From an uncultured Bacteroidaceae bacterium (GTDB lineage: Bacteria > Bacteroidota > Bacteroidia > Bacteroidales > Bacteroidaceae): a stretch of 64,000 bases of DNA. Location of the stretch: contig CALUIR010000002.1 of assembly GCA_944320785.1 (NCBI GenBank), forward strand, positions 1 through 64,000, in the 5' to 3' direction. The position numbers and the translations under genes are program-made. The notes under the pieces were generated by a model. It was given only the letters and a program-made list of their open reading frames with translations. It was not told the DNA's origin and searched no databases. Positions within the stretch are counted from its first letter, which is position 1, and each line of letters opens with the position of its first letter. Below, in pieces: positions 32,815 to 42,466 of this stretch.

Positions 32815-34080
32815 TTATACTCTTTTCAAATATTCGTAACCGATGCGGCAATGGAGGCATTTCTTCAAATCACAGTATTCTTTTTTCAACTGTATCAATG
32901 CTTGCGAGTCTGCCGCATTTTCCGCTTTCAAACCTACCTGCGCCCACATCCGGGTGATGTAGTTGTCCTCCGGTTTCAGTTCTTCCAGAAAAGCGGCGGC
33001 CCGTTCGCACATCCGTTCATCTCCTTTGAAATGGCCATACGCGTACAAGAACGTCACCACCGTGTTGATGATTAACAAGTTCAGGGAAAACTCGCTCAAT
33101 GACTTTGTCCGCCATGGAGATGCATTATAGAAATGGTAATGTGTCTCCCAATATTCAGAGACACGGGAACGGAGGACATCTTTTACCTGCTTTACTGTTT
33201 CCGCCTCTGTGACGCGCGACAACAGCCACCTCTCCTGGTAATACAGGAAAGCCAGCTGGGCAATACGGACATGAGGGAAATTCCCCGGGCGCGAACGAAG
33301 GAACTTCCAACGGGAAGCATCCATCACCCGCAAATCAAATTTATGCTTCAGGAAATCAAACTCTTTTTGCAGGCGGCGGTAATAACCATCGTCTATGTCT
33401 TCTTCCAGCAAACCGGCCTGCCCGAAGAAGAAAGCCTCTATCTGCAACAGGCTGTCCCGGTGCTTGTCAACCGCACGGAACGGCACCTGTTCCGCCCATG
33501 CCTCAAAAGCATCGCCATTCAACCCGAAGCCAAAATTCCGGGCCAGCGTGACAAAGAATGCATCTTCCCAATTGCCGTTGCACGCTGCCAAGCGTTTCTT
33601 CACCTGCTCCATCTTCTGCCCGAGCCGCTCCGTCTGCAAAGCCGACATCCAGGAATGAAGCATCAACCGGGGCAAAAGGCGCACAACGGCTTTGCAGCGG
33701 GGATAGCGGTCGCTTTGGGACAATTCATCGAAATGATGGCGTATCCGTTCCGGGCAAGCCAACTGCAATTGAGGGATAGGCTCTCCCGCAGAACGGGACA
33801 CCTCCGCATCCACCACCTCTGCCACATGGAGGATGACCGAATCGTATGCTTTGTCCTTGTCATGCCCATGCCGGTACCAATCGGACGCACGGGTATGCAC
33901 TTCCACATTTCCCACCCACAAAGTCCCGCCAATCTTCACTTTCGCATTGAAGAAGTCCGGCCCGGCATGGGTGTTGTACAGGCCGGGGTCTATCACTTCC
34001 ACCGCCTGCCCTGCCGTGGTCCGCAATTCCTGCAAAGGGAACAGCTTGTGCCGCCACACGTATTGTATCAATTGCTCCAT
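32815..34080 (-). CDS. DUF2851 family protein
   Basis: A 421-residue cytoplasmic protein matching DUF2851: EQLIQYVWRHKLFPLQELRT at the start, GLYNTHAGPDFFNAKVKIGG, WVGNVEVHTRASDWYRHGH and VILHVAEVVD. The motif set GPDF and EVH resembles a PD-(D/E)xK nuclease core (Asp, Glu-x-His), so nuclease activity is possible but is inference. A C-terminal segment (CDLKKCLHCRIGYEYL) has a Cys pair. It has its own promoter at 34098-34105. Confidence 0.88.
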   Translation of the reverse strand: MEQLIQYVWRHKLFPLQELRTTAGQAVEVIDPGLYNTHAGPDFFNAKVKIGGTLWVGNVEVHTRASDWYRHGHDKDKAYDSVILHVAEVVDAEVSRSAGEPIPQLQLACPERIRHHFDELSQSDRYPRCKAVVRLLPRLMLHSWMSALQTERLGQKMEQVKKRLAACNGNWEDAFFVTLARNFGFGLNGDAFEAWAEQVPFRAVDKHRDSLLQIEAFFFGQAGLLEEDIDDGYYRRLQKEFDFLKHKFDLRVMDASRWKFLRSRPGNFPHVRIAQLAFLYYQERWLLSRVTEAETVKQVKDVLRSRVSEYWETHYHFYNASPWRTKSLSEFSLNLLIINTVVTFLYAYGHFKGDERMCERAAAFLEELKPEDNYITRMWAQVGLKAENAADSQALIQLKKEYCDLKKCLHCRIGYEYLKRV

Positions 34081-34097
34081 TTCAATTTATTAAAGTC

Positions 34098-34105
34098 CAA
34101 AGATA
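34098..34105 (-). promoter_or_regulatory. -7 promoter box TATCTTTG of the DUF2851 gene
   Basis: Exact TAnnTTTG match 18 bp upstream of the start at 34080. It is 22 bp from the divergent box at 34128-34135, so the two promoters nearly abut. Confidence 0.65.
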
Positions 34106-34127
34106 AACACTTCTTCCCGTTTTTCCG

Positions 34128-34135
34128 TAATTTTG
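34128..34135 (+). promoter_or_regulatory. -7 promoter box TAATTTTG of the outer-membrane gene
   Basis: Exact TAnnTTTG match 22 bp upstream of the ATG at 34158. Confidence 0.65.
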
Positions 34136-34157
34136 CGCCAATTATATCACATCATGT

Positions 34158-35399
34158 ATGAAAACATGCCCGACGTTACAAATGCTTTTGCTGGCAATCC
34201 TCTTTTCCATGGGATGCTTGCCCATCAACGCGCAAATGGATTCCCTCCTTTTCCGGGAAGATGCCCGCATCCTTCCTGAAGGGAAAGGCGAACTGAAGCT
34301 GAACATAGACAACCTCAACTTCGTGCGCGACAACGAATACAAGAGCAAACAAGCCAAAGGCTACACCCTGCCCGGGTTCTGGCTGCAGCCTACGTTGAGC
34401 TTCCAGCCCCTGAAAAACCTGAAGGTGGAAGCCGGGGTGTACATGATGCGCTACTGGGGCGCCAACAAATACCCGAATTTGAACTACAGCGACATTGCCG
34501 TGTGGAAAGGCGACCAGACGCAAAAGGGGTTCCATTGCCTGCCGGTGTTCCGCGTGCAGATGGCATTGTCGCCCAACTTCCACATCATCTTGGGGACGCT
34601 TTACGGGAAGAACAACCACCGCCTCGCCGAGCCTTTGTACAACCCGGAAATGGGGCTTACCGCCGACCCTGAAGCCGGCGTGCAGATATTGTGGGAAACC
34701 CGCCCGCTGGACTTCGACATGTGGGTGAATTGGGAAAGCTTCATCTTCCGCGACGACCTCCACCAGGAAGCCTTCACTTTCGGGCTGTCCACGCGCTTCA
34801 AAGCCAACCGGCCCACGGACAAGACGCATGTCTATTTCCCGCTCCAAGCCGTGTTCCAGCACCGGGGCGGCGAAATCAACCCCGACGCGAAGCCGCGCGA
34901 CGTGAAGACATGGCTGAACGCTGCCGCAGGCATCGGGATAGACTTCCGCCTGCGGAACCGCCTTTTCACCAAGCTGAACCTGGAAGCCACGGCCTGCTAC
35001 TTCGGCCAACAAGCCGGCAGCCTGCTTCCTTTCGACAAAGGCTACGGCATCTATGCCAAGGCCGCCGCCGACGTATGGCGTTTCCGCATCCATGCCGGGT
35101 ACTGGCATTGCAAGGACTTCGCCACCGTGTTGGGCAACCCGCTGTTCGGCGCCCTGTCAACCTACGAGGAAGGGTTCCTGTATGATGGCTCCTCCATGGC
35201 CGTCGCCAAGCTGGAGTATTCCCAACCTTTGGGCAAAGGTTTCGCGTGGGGCATCCATGCCGATGTGTACAATACCCTGAAAACAGACGCTTATTCCCCC
35301 GCCGAAGGATGGCACGAAGAAGGCAACGCGCTGAACTTTGCCGCCGGACTCTATCTGCGCATCCACCCCAGCTTCCTGCTGAAGCGGTTCCAATGGTAA
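34158..35399 (+). CDS. Putative outer-membrane beta-barrel protein
   Basis: A 413-residue protein with a signal peptide ending GCLPINAQ and a beta-barrel-like remainder rich in aromatic and alternating hydrophobic residues (LQPTLSFQPLKNLKVEAGVY, GLSTRFKANRP), ending ...LKRFQW with a terminal aromatic. I do not recognise a named family. It could be a channel or an uncharacterised surface barrel. It is monocistronic: array D begins about 44 bp after its stop. Confidence 0.75.
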   Translation: MKTCPTLQMLLLAILFSMGCLPINAQMDSLLFREDARILPEGKGELKLNIDNLNFVRDNEYKSKQAKGYTLPGFWLQPTLSFQPLKNLKVEAGVYMMRYWGANKYPNLNYSDIAVWKGDQTQKGFHCLPVFRVQMALSPNFHIILGTLYGKNNHRLAEPLYNPEMGLTADPEAGVQILWETRPLDFDMWVNWESFIFRDDLHQEAFTFGLSTRFKANRPTDKTHVYFPLQAVFQHRGGEINPDAKPRDVKTWLNAAAGIGIDFRLRNRLFTKLNLEATACYFGQQAGSLLPFDKGYGIYAKAAADVWRFRIHAGYWHCKDFATVLGNPLFGALSTYEEGFLYDGSSMAVAKLEYSQPLGKGFAWGIHADVYNTLKTDAYSPAEGWHEEGNALNFAAGLYLRIHPSFLLKRFQW

Positions 35400-35442
35400 G
35401 GGAAAGGTTGACGCAAGCTCGACACAAGCCTGCGGGAACCTC

Positions 35443-35684
35443 CCAACGTTTGCGCGGAATCCTGAAGCCTCGCCAACGGGTTGACCCGCCAACTCAAAAA
35501 GGACATCGGGAACATTCCCAAAAATACGATGAACTTTTAAAAAACTCCTTAGGACAATTCAAAAAAACCCATAGAACTTCTGCAAAAAGTCCTGTGAACT
35601 GTCCAGCAAACTTTACCCAATAAAACCGCGAATTTTACGTGAAAAATTCCGATTTTTACCCGTAAAACGAGCGTGCTTATTGCA
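35443..35684. repeat. Intergenic 21-22-bp-period tandem array D
   Basis: Eleven units in 22-bp register between two converging genes. GAAC/GGAC cores occur at 35510, 35531, 35552, 35574 and 35596 (steps 21, 21, 22, 22). Positions 35605-35662 match 40101-40158 of array E in 54 of 58 bases, all four differences being transitions. It belongs to the same family as arrays A, E and F. Confidence 0.85.
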
Positions 35685-35751
35685 TAAAAGGAAACGAACC
35701 GCCGCAATCACCAGCCTGCTTCCCGCTCGCAAACGGACATCCACGATGCCG

Positions 35752-37347
35752 TCATTTCCTCTTGCCTGCCCATGATTCCGCTATCATTTTCCTGACCTTC
35801 TGCCAATTGGGCATCCGCTTCAGTTCTTTCCGTATCGGCGCATCGTACAACAGGGACAGCAAAAAGAGGAAGATGCAAGCGTATGCCGCCCAGCCATACA
35901 TCTGCTTGACGCTGATTTCCGTCATTTGCGTCAGGAATGTTTCCATATAATGAGGCATGGAGGCTTGCATCCCATTGGAGGCCACATGGTCAATGGCAGC
36001 CCCATAACGCGCGATGTTGTCGGGCAGATAATAAGCCAACCCCCTTGTATAGATGGCAGCCCCGATGACACCGCCCATGACCATGTGCAACATGTTGAAA
36101 ACAGACAACGCCTGGAAGAAATGCTGGAAACTCATGATTTCCTCCAAGCAAGTCATGAACGTGGCGCTAAGCACGGCATAAGCAAAACTTCGGCAAAACA
36201 CCGGCAGATAGAATTGGGAAATGTGGATGTCCGTTGAAAGCAGGAAATAGCTCCCCAACAGGTAACAGACAATCCCGCCCAACCCGGCAATAACCAACCG
36301 CAGATAGTTGAAACGCTTCACGTGCATCCACCAATAGGCAAACAGGCATCCGGCCAATACTCCGGCCAATGCCGGCCCATCCAGTTGCACGGTGGTCATC
36401 ACGCCGTAATGCATCACTTCCCCCAAATAAGCTTCCTCCAACACATGCTCGGCAGCAAGGAACATCTCGACCAAGGTAATCAGAACAAGCACAGGAAACA
36501 AATGGCGGTATGTCCACATCTTCGGCTCAAGAAACGGGTGGCGAATGGAAAACATGCGTCCGATGCAAAGGAGGAACGTGGCCAAGATGGCCACACTCAA
36601 TTGCCGGATAACCGGGCTGTTCCACCAATCGTGCCAATCGCCGTAATTGAACCAATAGGCAACCTCCAGCAAAAGCGCCGCCCAAAGCATGCCGCCCAGC
36701 CAGTCGATGCCGAACAGAGGAAACTTCTTGAACATGCGGAAATGCCGGGTGCATGCCGTCAGGACCAACAAATCAACCATCATGAGGCCGCTGATGAACA
36801 GGTGCATGTAATCCCAATGGTAATGATACATCAGGCAGGTGGCGAGCAAATCAGACAGCTGCATGCTCCCTAAGATGACAATATGCAGCATGGGGAAGAA
36901 CACGGTGAAATCGCGTGCAGGCGTCATCCAAAGCTGGATGTTCGACATGCATTCAAACGTGCCTTGTATCTTGCAAATGCCCTCGATGAAGCACACCAGC
37001 CACAATAAAGGCAAAAACGTGATGTGCGGCGCAAGCAGGTTGCACAACAGGACACCCGTAGCAGCTGCACACAACAGCGTCTTGTTCGTGAAACGGAACT
37101 TCATGCGGAACAGCAAAGGGAAATAGATAGCCATGCCTGCCAGGTTCGCATAAAGGCACATCAAGAGGTCCTCGCGCATCAGGGCCGTCTCGCCCATCAT
37201 CTGGTTCAAGGTGCCGAGATAAAGCCCGCCGGAGAACTGGAAGGTAAAAGCGATAAGAACATATATACAAGGCCGCATCCGTTCAGGGACAAAACGCCGG
37301 AACATCGGCATGGAGAAAGAAGGTGTGGTTTGCACTGCTTCACTCAT
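35752..37347 (-). CDS. MFS efflux permease (EmrB/DHA2-like)
   Basis: A 531-residue inner-membrane protein with about 12-14 hydrophobic segments, a short basic N terminus and cytoplasmic C terminus (RKELKRMPNWQKVRKMIAES). Its length fits the 14-helix drug:H+ antiporters, though motif A is poorly conserved, as in many Bacteroidetes members. It is the last gene of a TolC-EmrA-EmrB operon and starts 1 bp after the membrane-fusion gene. Together they would export a drug or toxic compound across both membranes. Substrate unknown. Confidence 0.82.
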   Translation of the reverse strand: MSEAVQTTPSFSMPMFRRFVPERMRPCIYVLIAFTFQFSGGLYLGTLNQMMGETALMREDLLMCLYANLAGMAIYFPLLFRMKFRFTNKTLLCAAATGVLLCNLLAPHITFLPLLWLVCFIEGICKIQGTFECMSNIQLWMTPARDFTVFFPMLHIVILGSMQLSDLLATCLMYHYHWDYMHLFISGLMMVDLLVLTACTRHFRMFKKFPLFGIDWLGGMLWAALLLEVAYWFNYGDWHDWWNSPVIRQLSVAILATFLLCIGRMFSIRHPFLEPKMWTYRHLFPVLVLITLVEMFLAAEHVLEEAYLGEVMHYGVMTTVQLDGPALAGVLAGCLFAYWWMHVKRFNYLRLVIAGLGGIVCYLLGSYFLLSTDIHISQFYLPVFCRSFAYAVLSATFMTCLEEIMSFQHFFQALSVFNMLHMVMGGVIGAAIYTRGLAYYLPDNIARYGAAIDHVASNGMQASMPHYMETFLTQMTEISVKQMYGWAAYACIFLFLLSLLYDAPIRKELKRMPNWQKVRKMIAESWAGKRK

Positions 37348-37348
37348 A

Positions 37349-38383
37349 TCAATACTCCACTTTGCATTCCACATTGAACCCGGCTCTCAGGCGTCTGACT
37401 TCTTCTGCGCTGTTTCCCTGCAAACGGATGCGGACGGGAACCCTTTGTTCCACTTTCACGAAATTGCCTGTGGCATTGTCTTGCGGGATGAGGGAAAAAG
37501 CCGCTCCCGTGGCATCGGATATGGACTCTACTACGCCTTTATACGTTATGCCCGGCACGGCATCCGCCGTAAAGGTGACTTCTGCGCCCTCTTTGATCCG
37601 GGGAAGCTGCGTTTCCCGGTAATTGGCAATGACCCAAAGGTCGCCGTTATCTACAATGTCCACCATCGTCTGGCCCGGCTGCACCAACTGGCCTTCATGG
37701 ATGCCTTTACGCCCTGTCACTCCGTCACAAGTGGCGATGACGACCGTATAAGACAAATTCAGCCGGGCCAAATCCACGGCAGCTTGCGCCAAACGGATGG
37801 CCGCTTCGTTTTGCCCCAACCGATGGGTCTGTTCGTCTTTCGCCAAAGAAGTGGAACGCTTCATGCGAAGGACCTGCTCGTATCGGGCATCGGCAGCTTC
37901 GTAAGCAGTTTGGATGTGGTCATATTGCTGGCGGGTGACAGCATCTTCTTCCAACAATTTCTCGTAACGTTGCAGTTCACGTTTGGCATTGGCCCGCTGC
38001 ACACGGGCTTCTTCAATGCTGGCATCGTTGACACTCAGATTGTTTTGCGTAGTGGCTATCCCTGCGTTCGTGGCTCGCTGTCCTGCCATCGCGTTGGCCA
38101 AGTCTGCCTCTGCTTGTGCCAAACGCAGCCTGAACTCCGCATCTTCAATCACCAGCAACGTGTCGCCTTTGCGGACAGGACGGTATTCCTCGAAATAAAT
38201 TTTCTTGATGAAACCCTGCACCCGTGTGTTGACGGGAGTGATGTGTTGCCTCACTTGGGCGTTGTCCGTATATTCCACATTGCCCAAATGGATGAAGCGT
38301 GAGCAGGCGTATGCCATGCCGATGACCAGCAATAAAATGACAATTGTATTGTAAATCAATTTTTTAATCTTTCGTGTAACCAT
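37349..38383 (-). CDS. HlyD/EmrA-type membrane fusion protein
   Basis: A 344-residue periplasmic adaptor with one N-terminal membrane helix (LIYNTIVILLLVIGMAYAC), a biotinyl-lipoyl-like half motif (NTRVQGFIKKIYFEEYRPVRKGDTLLVI), a long coiled-coil hairpin (about 85-190) and the return half (VIATCDGVTGRKGIHEGQLVQPGQTMVDI). It bridges the MFS pump and the TolC channel encoded on either side: 1-bp gap downstream, 22-bp gap upstream. Confidence 0.93.
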   Translation of the reverse strand: MVTRKIKKLIYNTIVILLLVIGMAYACSRFIHLGNVEYTDNAQVRQHITPVNTRVQGFIKKIYFEEYRPVRKGDTLLVIEDAEFRLRLAQAEADLANAMAGQRATNAGIATTQNNLSVNDASIEEARVQRANAKRELQRYEKLLEEDAVTRQQYDHIQTAYEAADARYEQVLRMKRSTSLAKDEQTHRLGQNEAAIRLAQAAVDLARLNLSYTVVIATCDGVTGRKGIHEGQLVQPGQTMVDIVDNGDLWVIANYRETQLPRIKEGAEVTFTADAVPGITYKGVVESISDATGAAFSLIPQDNATGNFVKVEQRVPVRIRLQGNSAEEVRRLRAGFNVECKVEY

Positions 38384-38405
38384 GATGACATGCCGTTTTA
38401 TGAAT

Positions 38406-39719
38406 TTATAAAGTATGGGTGATGTATTTCATTTTATAATAATTGTACAAGATATTGACACGGGCATTCACCAATCCCAGGTCAGCACTGAGTTTCATGT
38501 TGCTGGCATCCAACATATCTGTAAGCAATGCCATGCCGTTCTTGTAACGGTTGTCGGTGACGCTGTAATTCTCATCCGCCAGCTTGACGCTGTTCTCTTG
38601 CGTACGCAAATCGGTAAAAGCCGTCAGGAAATTCACATATCCCGCTTGCACGGCATTTTCTACCTGTTCTTGTGCCAATTGGCAGCGTTCTTGCGCCTGA
38701 CGGACATTCAAGCGGGCTTGTTCCAGCTTCTTGTTGTTCTTGAAAAGCGAGGAAAGATTGTATTTTATGCCCACACCGATGTACCAATAATTGAAATTAT
38801 TGTCCAACACAGGCACTTCGATGGTGATGGGGCCATCCAAATGCTCGGCGGCAACAAGGGAAATGTGCGGAAGGCGCCCGGAACGTTCCTGCCTTACCTT
38901 TTGCTTGTTCATTTGGACGGTTGCCTGCATTTGCTTCAAAAGGATGTTGTGGGCCTCCGCCATGTCCTGCCATTCCTTTTCCGTGAGCGTCAAAATCTGC
39001 CGCTCCAGCAAGGAAGCATCGGGAATTATCTCCGTATCTTCTGGCAAATGCAGGGTTGTTGCCAATTGGTGGTTGGCAATCTTGCGCGCGTCCCTTACCC
39101 GCGACAACTGCAGGTTGAGTTGCTCCTTTTGCAGTTCATAACGCGTGATGTCGTTCTTCAGCACGGTTCCCTGTTCCCTGCGGGCTTTCATGTTGGCGAT
39201 GACTTCTTCGGTCAATCCCATGTTCTTTTCCAATACGCGGATTTGATTGTCCAGCCTGTAAAGGTCCAAGTAATGCCCTGCAAGCAGGAAACGTGTCTCC
39301 TGCACATTCTTCTGCAAGTCAAGCTCCGCCAGCACTTTCCCCAATTCTGCCTGCCGGATGCCGCTGTTGATGGCACCTCCCGCATAGATGACTTGCTGTG
39401 CTTCTAACGCGAAGTTGTTTCCGAAATGCGGCATGTCTATTGCCATTGCATGGCTGAAATCCCTGTCCCATAGCCTGCCATTGCCCCAGTAACTGGCGGA
39501 AAGGGAGATGTTCACGTCCGGGTATCTCTGCGCCTTGGCTGCCTTCAGCGCTTCATGCGCTGCTTCTGTCCCCGTCCTGTAAGTTTGGATGCTTTGGCTC
39601 TTTTCGTCCGCAAGGCGGAACAATTCCTCCATGCCTATCTGCAGAATCTGGGCACATAAACTCTGGCTGCATAGGGCTGTGGCGCACAACAGCCCTATGA
39701 GCCTTTCTCTTTTGCTCAT
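38406..39719 (-). CDS. TolC-family outer-membrane efflux protein
   Basis: A 437-residue trimeric outer-membrane channel component with a signal peptide (about 1-23, ending CAQ), two repeated helical-barrel halves with long coiled coils (RLDNQIRVLEKNMGL, LEQARLNVRQAQERCQLAQE) and barrel strands between them. It heads the efflux operon with the EmrA- and EmrB-like genes. No exact -7 box is seen; TATTTTCG near 39880 on the minus strand is close to consensus. Confidence 0.93.
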   Translation of the reverse strand: MSKRERLIGLLCATALCSQSLCAQILQIGMEELFRLADEKSQSIQTYRTGTEAAHEALKAAKAQRYPDVNISLSASYWGNGRLWDRDFSHAMAIDMPHFGNNFALEAQQVIYAGGAINSGIRQAELGKVLAELDLQKNVQETRFLLAGHYLDLYRLDNQIRVLEKNMGLTEEVIANMKARREQGTVLKNDITRYELQKEQLNLQLSRVRDARKIANHQLATTLHLPEDTEIIPDASLLERQILTLTEKEWQDMAEAHNILLKQMQATVQMNKQKVRQERSGRLPHISLVAAEHLDGPITIEVPVLDNNFNYWYIGVGIKYNLSSLFKNNKKLEQARLNVRQAQERCQLAQEQVENAVQAGYVNFLTAFTDLRTQENSVKLADENYSVTDNRYKNGMALLTDMLDASNMKLSADLGLVNARVNILYNYYKMKYITHTL

Positions 39720-40026
39720 AAGTAATGGATTATTTTATCGTTATCAAATGGATATAGTTGCGGGAAAGAAAAGGCTAAATCAGTGCCGCCGCACCCCATG
39801 CATGGAAATCATGGATTTTATTCTTGTAATGTATCGTATATGCTTTCATGCCCGCCTTCTGTATGCGCTGTTTCCGGGTGCGAAAATAGGGAAAAAAGGA
39901 ATAAAACGTAATCGGATGCAGAAGCATTTTTCAACTCTTTTAACTATCCGGCTTGTCAATTTGCCCGCACTGCAAACATGCCTCTCCATGTCAAATCTTC
40001 AACCATCATAACCAAGGATGCTCTCA
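39720..40026. other. Intergenic region upstream of the efflux operon, no gene seen
   Basis: About 300 bp of mixed composition before repeat array E begins. An apparent short reading frame on the plus strand (39589-40011) overlaps tolC antisense and has no protein-like features. It probably holds the tolC promoter and regulator sites. Confidence 0.5.
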
Positions 40027-40190
40027 AAAGTTTCCGAAACGCCTTCCTGTGTTTAAGGCAAAACGTCCCAAGGTTCCAGCGAAATCATTGAAACTGACGG
40101 AGCAAGCTTTACCCAATGAAACCGCGAATTTTACGTGAAAAATTCCGATTTTTGCCTGCAAAACAAGCGCATTTTCTTAAAAAAACAAGC
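40027..40190. repeat. Intergenic 21-22-bp-period tandem array E
   Basis: About seven units between divergent tolC and dapB. CG/GC centres followed by A/T runs recur: CGAATTTT at 40125, CGATTTTT at 40146, CGCATTTT at 40168 (steps 21 and 22). Positions 40101-40158 are the 58-bp block shared with array D. Arrays D and E thus flank the three-gene efflux operon in the same orientation. Confidence 0.85.
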
Positions 40191-40218
40191 AAAGGAGAAG
40201 AAGTGAGTACATTTTTCG

Positions 40219-40226
40219 TACTTTTG
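40219..40226 (+). promoter_or_regulatory. -7 promoter box TACTTTTG of the dapB operon
   Basis: Exact TAnnTTTG match 31 bp upstream of the ATG at 40258. Confidence 0.7.
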
Positions 40227-40257
40227 CTCCCAATCCATAGGAAAATATACACCCGAT

Positions 40258-40977
40258 ATGAAGATAGCATTGATAGGATATGGGAAAATGGGAAAGGAAA
40301 TCGAGAAAGCCGCCCTTTCCCGCCAGCATGAGATTGTTTGCATCATCGACCTCCACAACCCGGAAGCCTTCGAATCCGAAGCATTCCGCTCGGCAGACGT
40401 GGCCATCGAGTTCACCTCCCCCGCATCGGCCTACGGCAATTGCCTGAAAGCTTTCGCGGCAGGCGTGAAAGTCGTGTCCGGCAGCACAGGCTGGATGGAC
40501 GAACATGCCGGAGAAATGCAACGGCGTTGCACGCAAGAAGGCAAGACACTCTTCTGGGCATCCAACTTCAGCCTAGGCGTGGCCATCTTCTCCGCGCTGA
40601 ACAAATACCTGGCACGCATCATGAACCAATTCCCCAATTATGACGTGAGCATGACCGAAACCCACCACATTCATAAGCTGGACGCGCCCAGCGGGACGGC
40701 CATCACCTTGGCGGAAGGTATCATCGAAAACCTGGACCGCAAAGAAAAATGGGTGAAAGAACATGCCGAAGCTGCCAACGAACTCCCCATCCACTCCATA
40801 CGCGAAGGGGAAGTGCCCGGCATCCACTCCATACGCTATGACTCGGAAGCCGACAGCATCACCATCACGCACGATGCGAAAAACCGCAAGGGATTCGCCT
40901 TAGGCGCCGTGCTGGCCGCCGAATACACCCATCTGCACCAAGGCTTCTTAGGCATGGGCGACCTGTTCAAATTCTAA
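40258..40977 (+). CDS. dapB: 4-hydroxy-tetrahydrodipicolinate reductase
   Basis: A 239-residue NAD(P)H-dependent enzyme of lysine and diaminopimelate biosynthesis. The dinucleotide-binding start is ALIGYGKMGKEI; the catalytic motif is ETHHIHKLDAPSGTA (about 138-152), with the usual His pair and Lys. Slightly short, as in Bacteroidetes. It heads an operon with two signal peptidases and a WbqC protein. Confidence 0.96.
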   Translation: MKIALIGYGKMGKEIEKAALSRQHEIVCIIDLHNPEAFESEAFRSADVAIEFTSPASAYGNCLKAFAAGVKVVSGSTGWMDEHAGEMQRRCTQEGKTLFWASNFSLGVAIFSALNKYLARIMNQFPNYDVSMTETHHIHKLDAPSGTAITLAEGIIENLDRKEKWVKEHAEAANELPIHSIREGEVPGIHSIRYDSEADSITITHDAKNRKGFALGAVLAAEYTHLHQGFLGMGDLFKF

Positions 40978-40994
40978 ATGCAAAAGAAACAATC

Positions 40995-42452
40995 ATGAAA
41001 AACCTGAAAGAAACCATACGGAAAGCCCCGCGCAAACAGTGGATCAAGCTGGCCGTCGTCATGGCATTGTACCTCTTGTTCCTCATCTGGGTAAGAAGTT
41101 GGTTAGGCGTCATCGTCATCCCGTTCATTTTCGATGCCTATATCACCAAGCTCATCCCCTGGACTTTCTGGAAACGTTCCGAAAACAAAATGGTGAGAAG
41201 CGTGATGAGCTGGGTCGATGCCATCGTATTCGCATTGGTGGCCGTTTATTTCGTCAACATCTACTTCTTCCAGAACTACCAGATTCCCTCCTCCTCTTTG
41301 GAAAAGTCATTGTTGGTGGGAGATTTCCTCTTTGTCAGCAAAATGAGCTATGGCCCCAGAGTGCCTAACACGCCTCTGTCCATGCCTTTGACCCAACACA
41401 CCTTGCCCATCGTCAACACCAAATCCTACATCGAATGGCCGCAATGGGACTATAAACGCGTGAAAGGGTTCGGGCATGTCAAATTGAACGACATCGTGGT
41501 GTTCAACTTCCCGGCAGGCGACACCGTGGCCACCGCGCCCGCCTACCAAGCCATCGACTTCTATTCCCTCTGCTACGGGATAGGGCGCAACCTCTACCCC
41601 AACCCCGTCAACATGGACAGCTTGGACAGGAAACAACAAAAGATGGTGTATGACCTTTATTACAATGCCGGGAAAAAACAGATACTGGACAACCCCAATA
41701 TTTACGGCAAAGTAGTGACCCGCCCTGTGGACAGAAGGGAAAACTACGTGAAACGTTGCGTGGGCATGCCTGGAGACACGCTGCAGATAAAGGACGGAGT
41801 CATCTACATAGACGGGAAAGCCCAAAAGCAACCGGAAAACGTGCAGTTCAACTATATCGTGCGAACCATCGGAAAACCCATCCCTCACTCCCTGTTCCGC
41901 CAATTGGGCATCAGCAATGAAGACACGCAGCAGCACAATGAAAACTACACGGCGTACCTCTTGCCGCTGACACAGACTGCACGGAATGCCTTGCTGGCAC
42001 GCAAAGACCTCATTGCAAGCATCGAAATGGAACCGGAATACGAGAACGGAGGCCTCTACCCGCAAAACCTTTACACGAAATGGGACCGCAACAACTACGG
42101 CCCCATCTGGATTCCCCGCAAAGGAGCTTCCATACAATTGACAGAAGACAACCTGCCCATCTACGAACGCCCCATCCGCATATATGAAGGCAACGACCTC
42201 ATGGTGAAAGACGATGGCATCTACATCAACGGCGTAAAGACTGACACCTATACATTCCAAATGGATTACTATTGGATGATGGGCGACAACCGGCACAATT
42301 CAGCCGACTCCCGCTATTGGGGCTTCGTGCCAGAAGACCATGTGGTAGGGAAACCCATCGTCATCTGGCTGTCGCTCGACAAAGACAGGGAATGGTTTGA
42401 CGGGAAAATCCGTTGGAACCGCATCTTCAAAATGGTGGACGGCATCAAGTAA
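40995..42452 (+). CDS. lepB: Signal peptidase I (active paralogue)
   Basis: A 485-residue inner-membrane serine protease that cleaves secretory signal peptides. Membrane segments lie at about 18-52 and 70-93. The catalytic Ser is Ser101 in QIPSSSLEKSL (box B) and the catalytic Lys is Lys253 in YVKRCVGMPGD (box D). Box E is MGDNRHNSADSR. It is longer than the E. coli enzyme because of Bacteroidetes inserts in the periplasmic domain. It lies 17 bp after dapB and 14 bp before a second, altered paralogue. Confidence 0.95.
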   Translation: MKNLKETIRKAPRKQWIKLAVVMALYLLFLIWVRSWLGVIVIPFIFDAYITKLIPWTFWKRSENKMVRSVMSWVDAIVFALVAVYFVNIYFFQNYQIPSSSLEKSLLVGDFLFVSKMSYGPRVPNTPLSMPLTQHTLPIVNTKSYIEWPQWDYKRVKGFGHVKLNDIVVFNFPAGDTVATAPAYQAIDFYSLCYGIGRNLYPNPVNMDSLDRKQQKMVYDLYYNAGKKQILDNPNIYGKVVTRPVDRRENYVKRCVGMPGDTLQIKDGVIYIDGKAQKQPENVQFNYIVRTIGKPIPHSLFRQLGISNEDTQQHNENYTAYLLPLTQTARNALLARKDLIASIEMEPEYENGGLYPQNLYTKWDRNNYGPIWIPRKGASIQLTEDNLPIYERPIRIYEGNDLMVKDDGIYINGVKTDTYTFQMDYYWMMGDNRHNSADSRYWGFVPEDHVVGKPIVIWLSLDKDREWFDGKIRWNRIFKMVDGIK

Positions 42453-42466
42453 CGCCAGCCGTGCCT

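Noticed and set aside
35443-40190. Insertion sequence or composite transposon around the efflux operon
   Set aside because: No transposase and no terminal inverted repeats; the shared block is part of a wider repeat family also found at 3666 and 49778.
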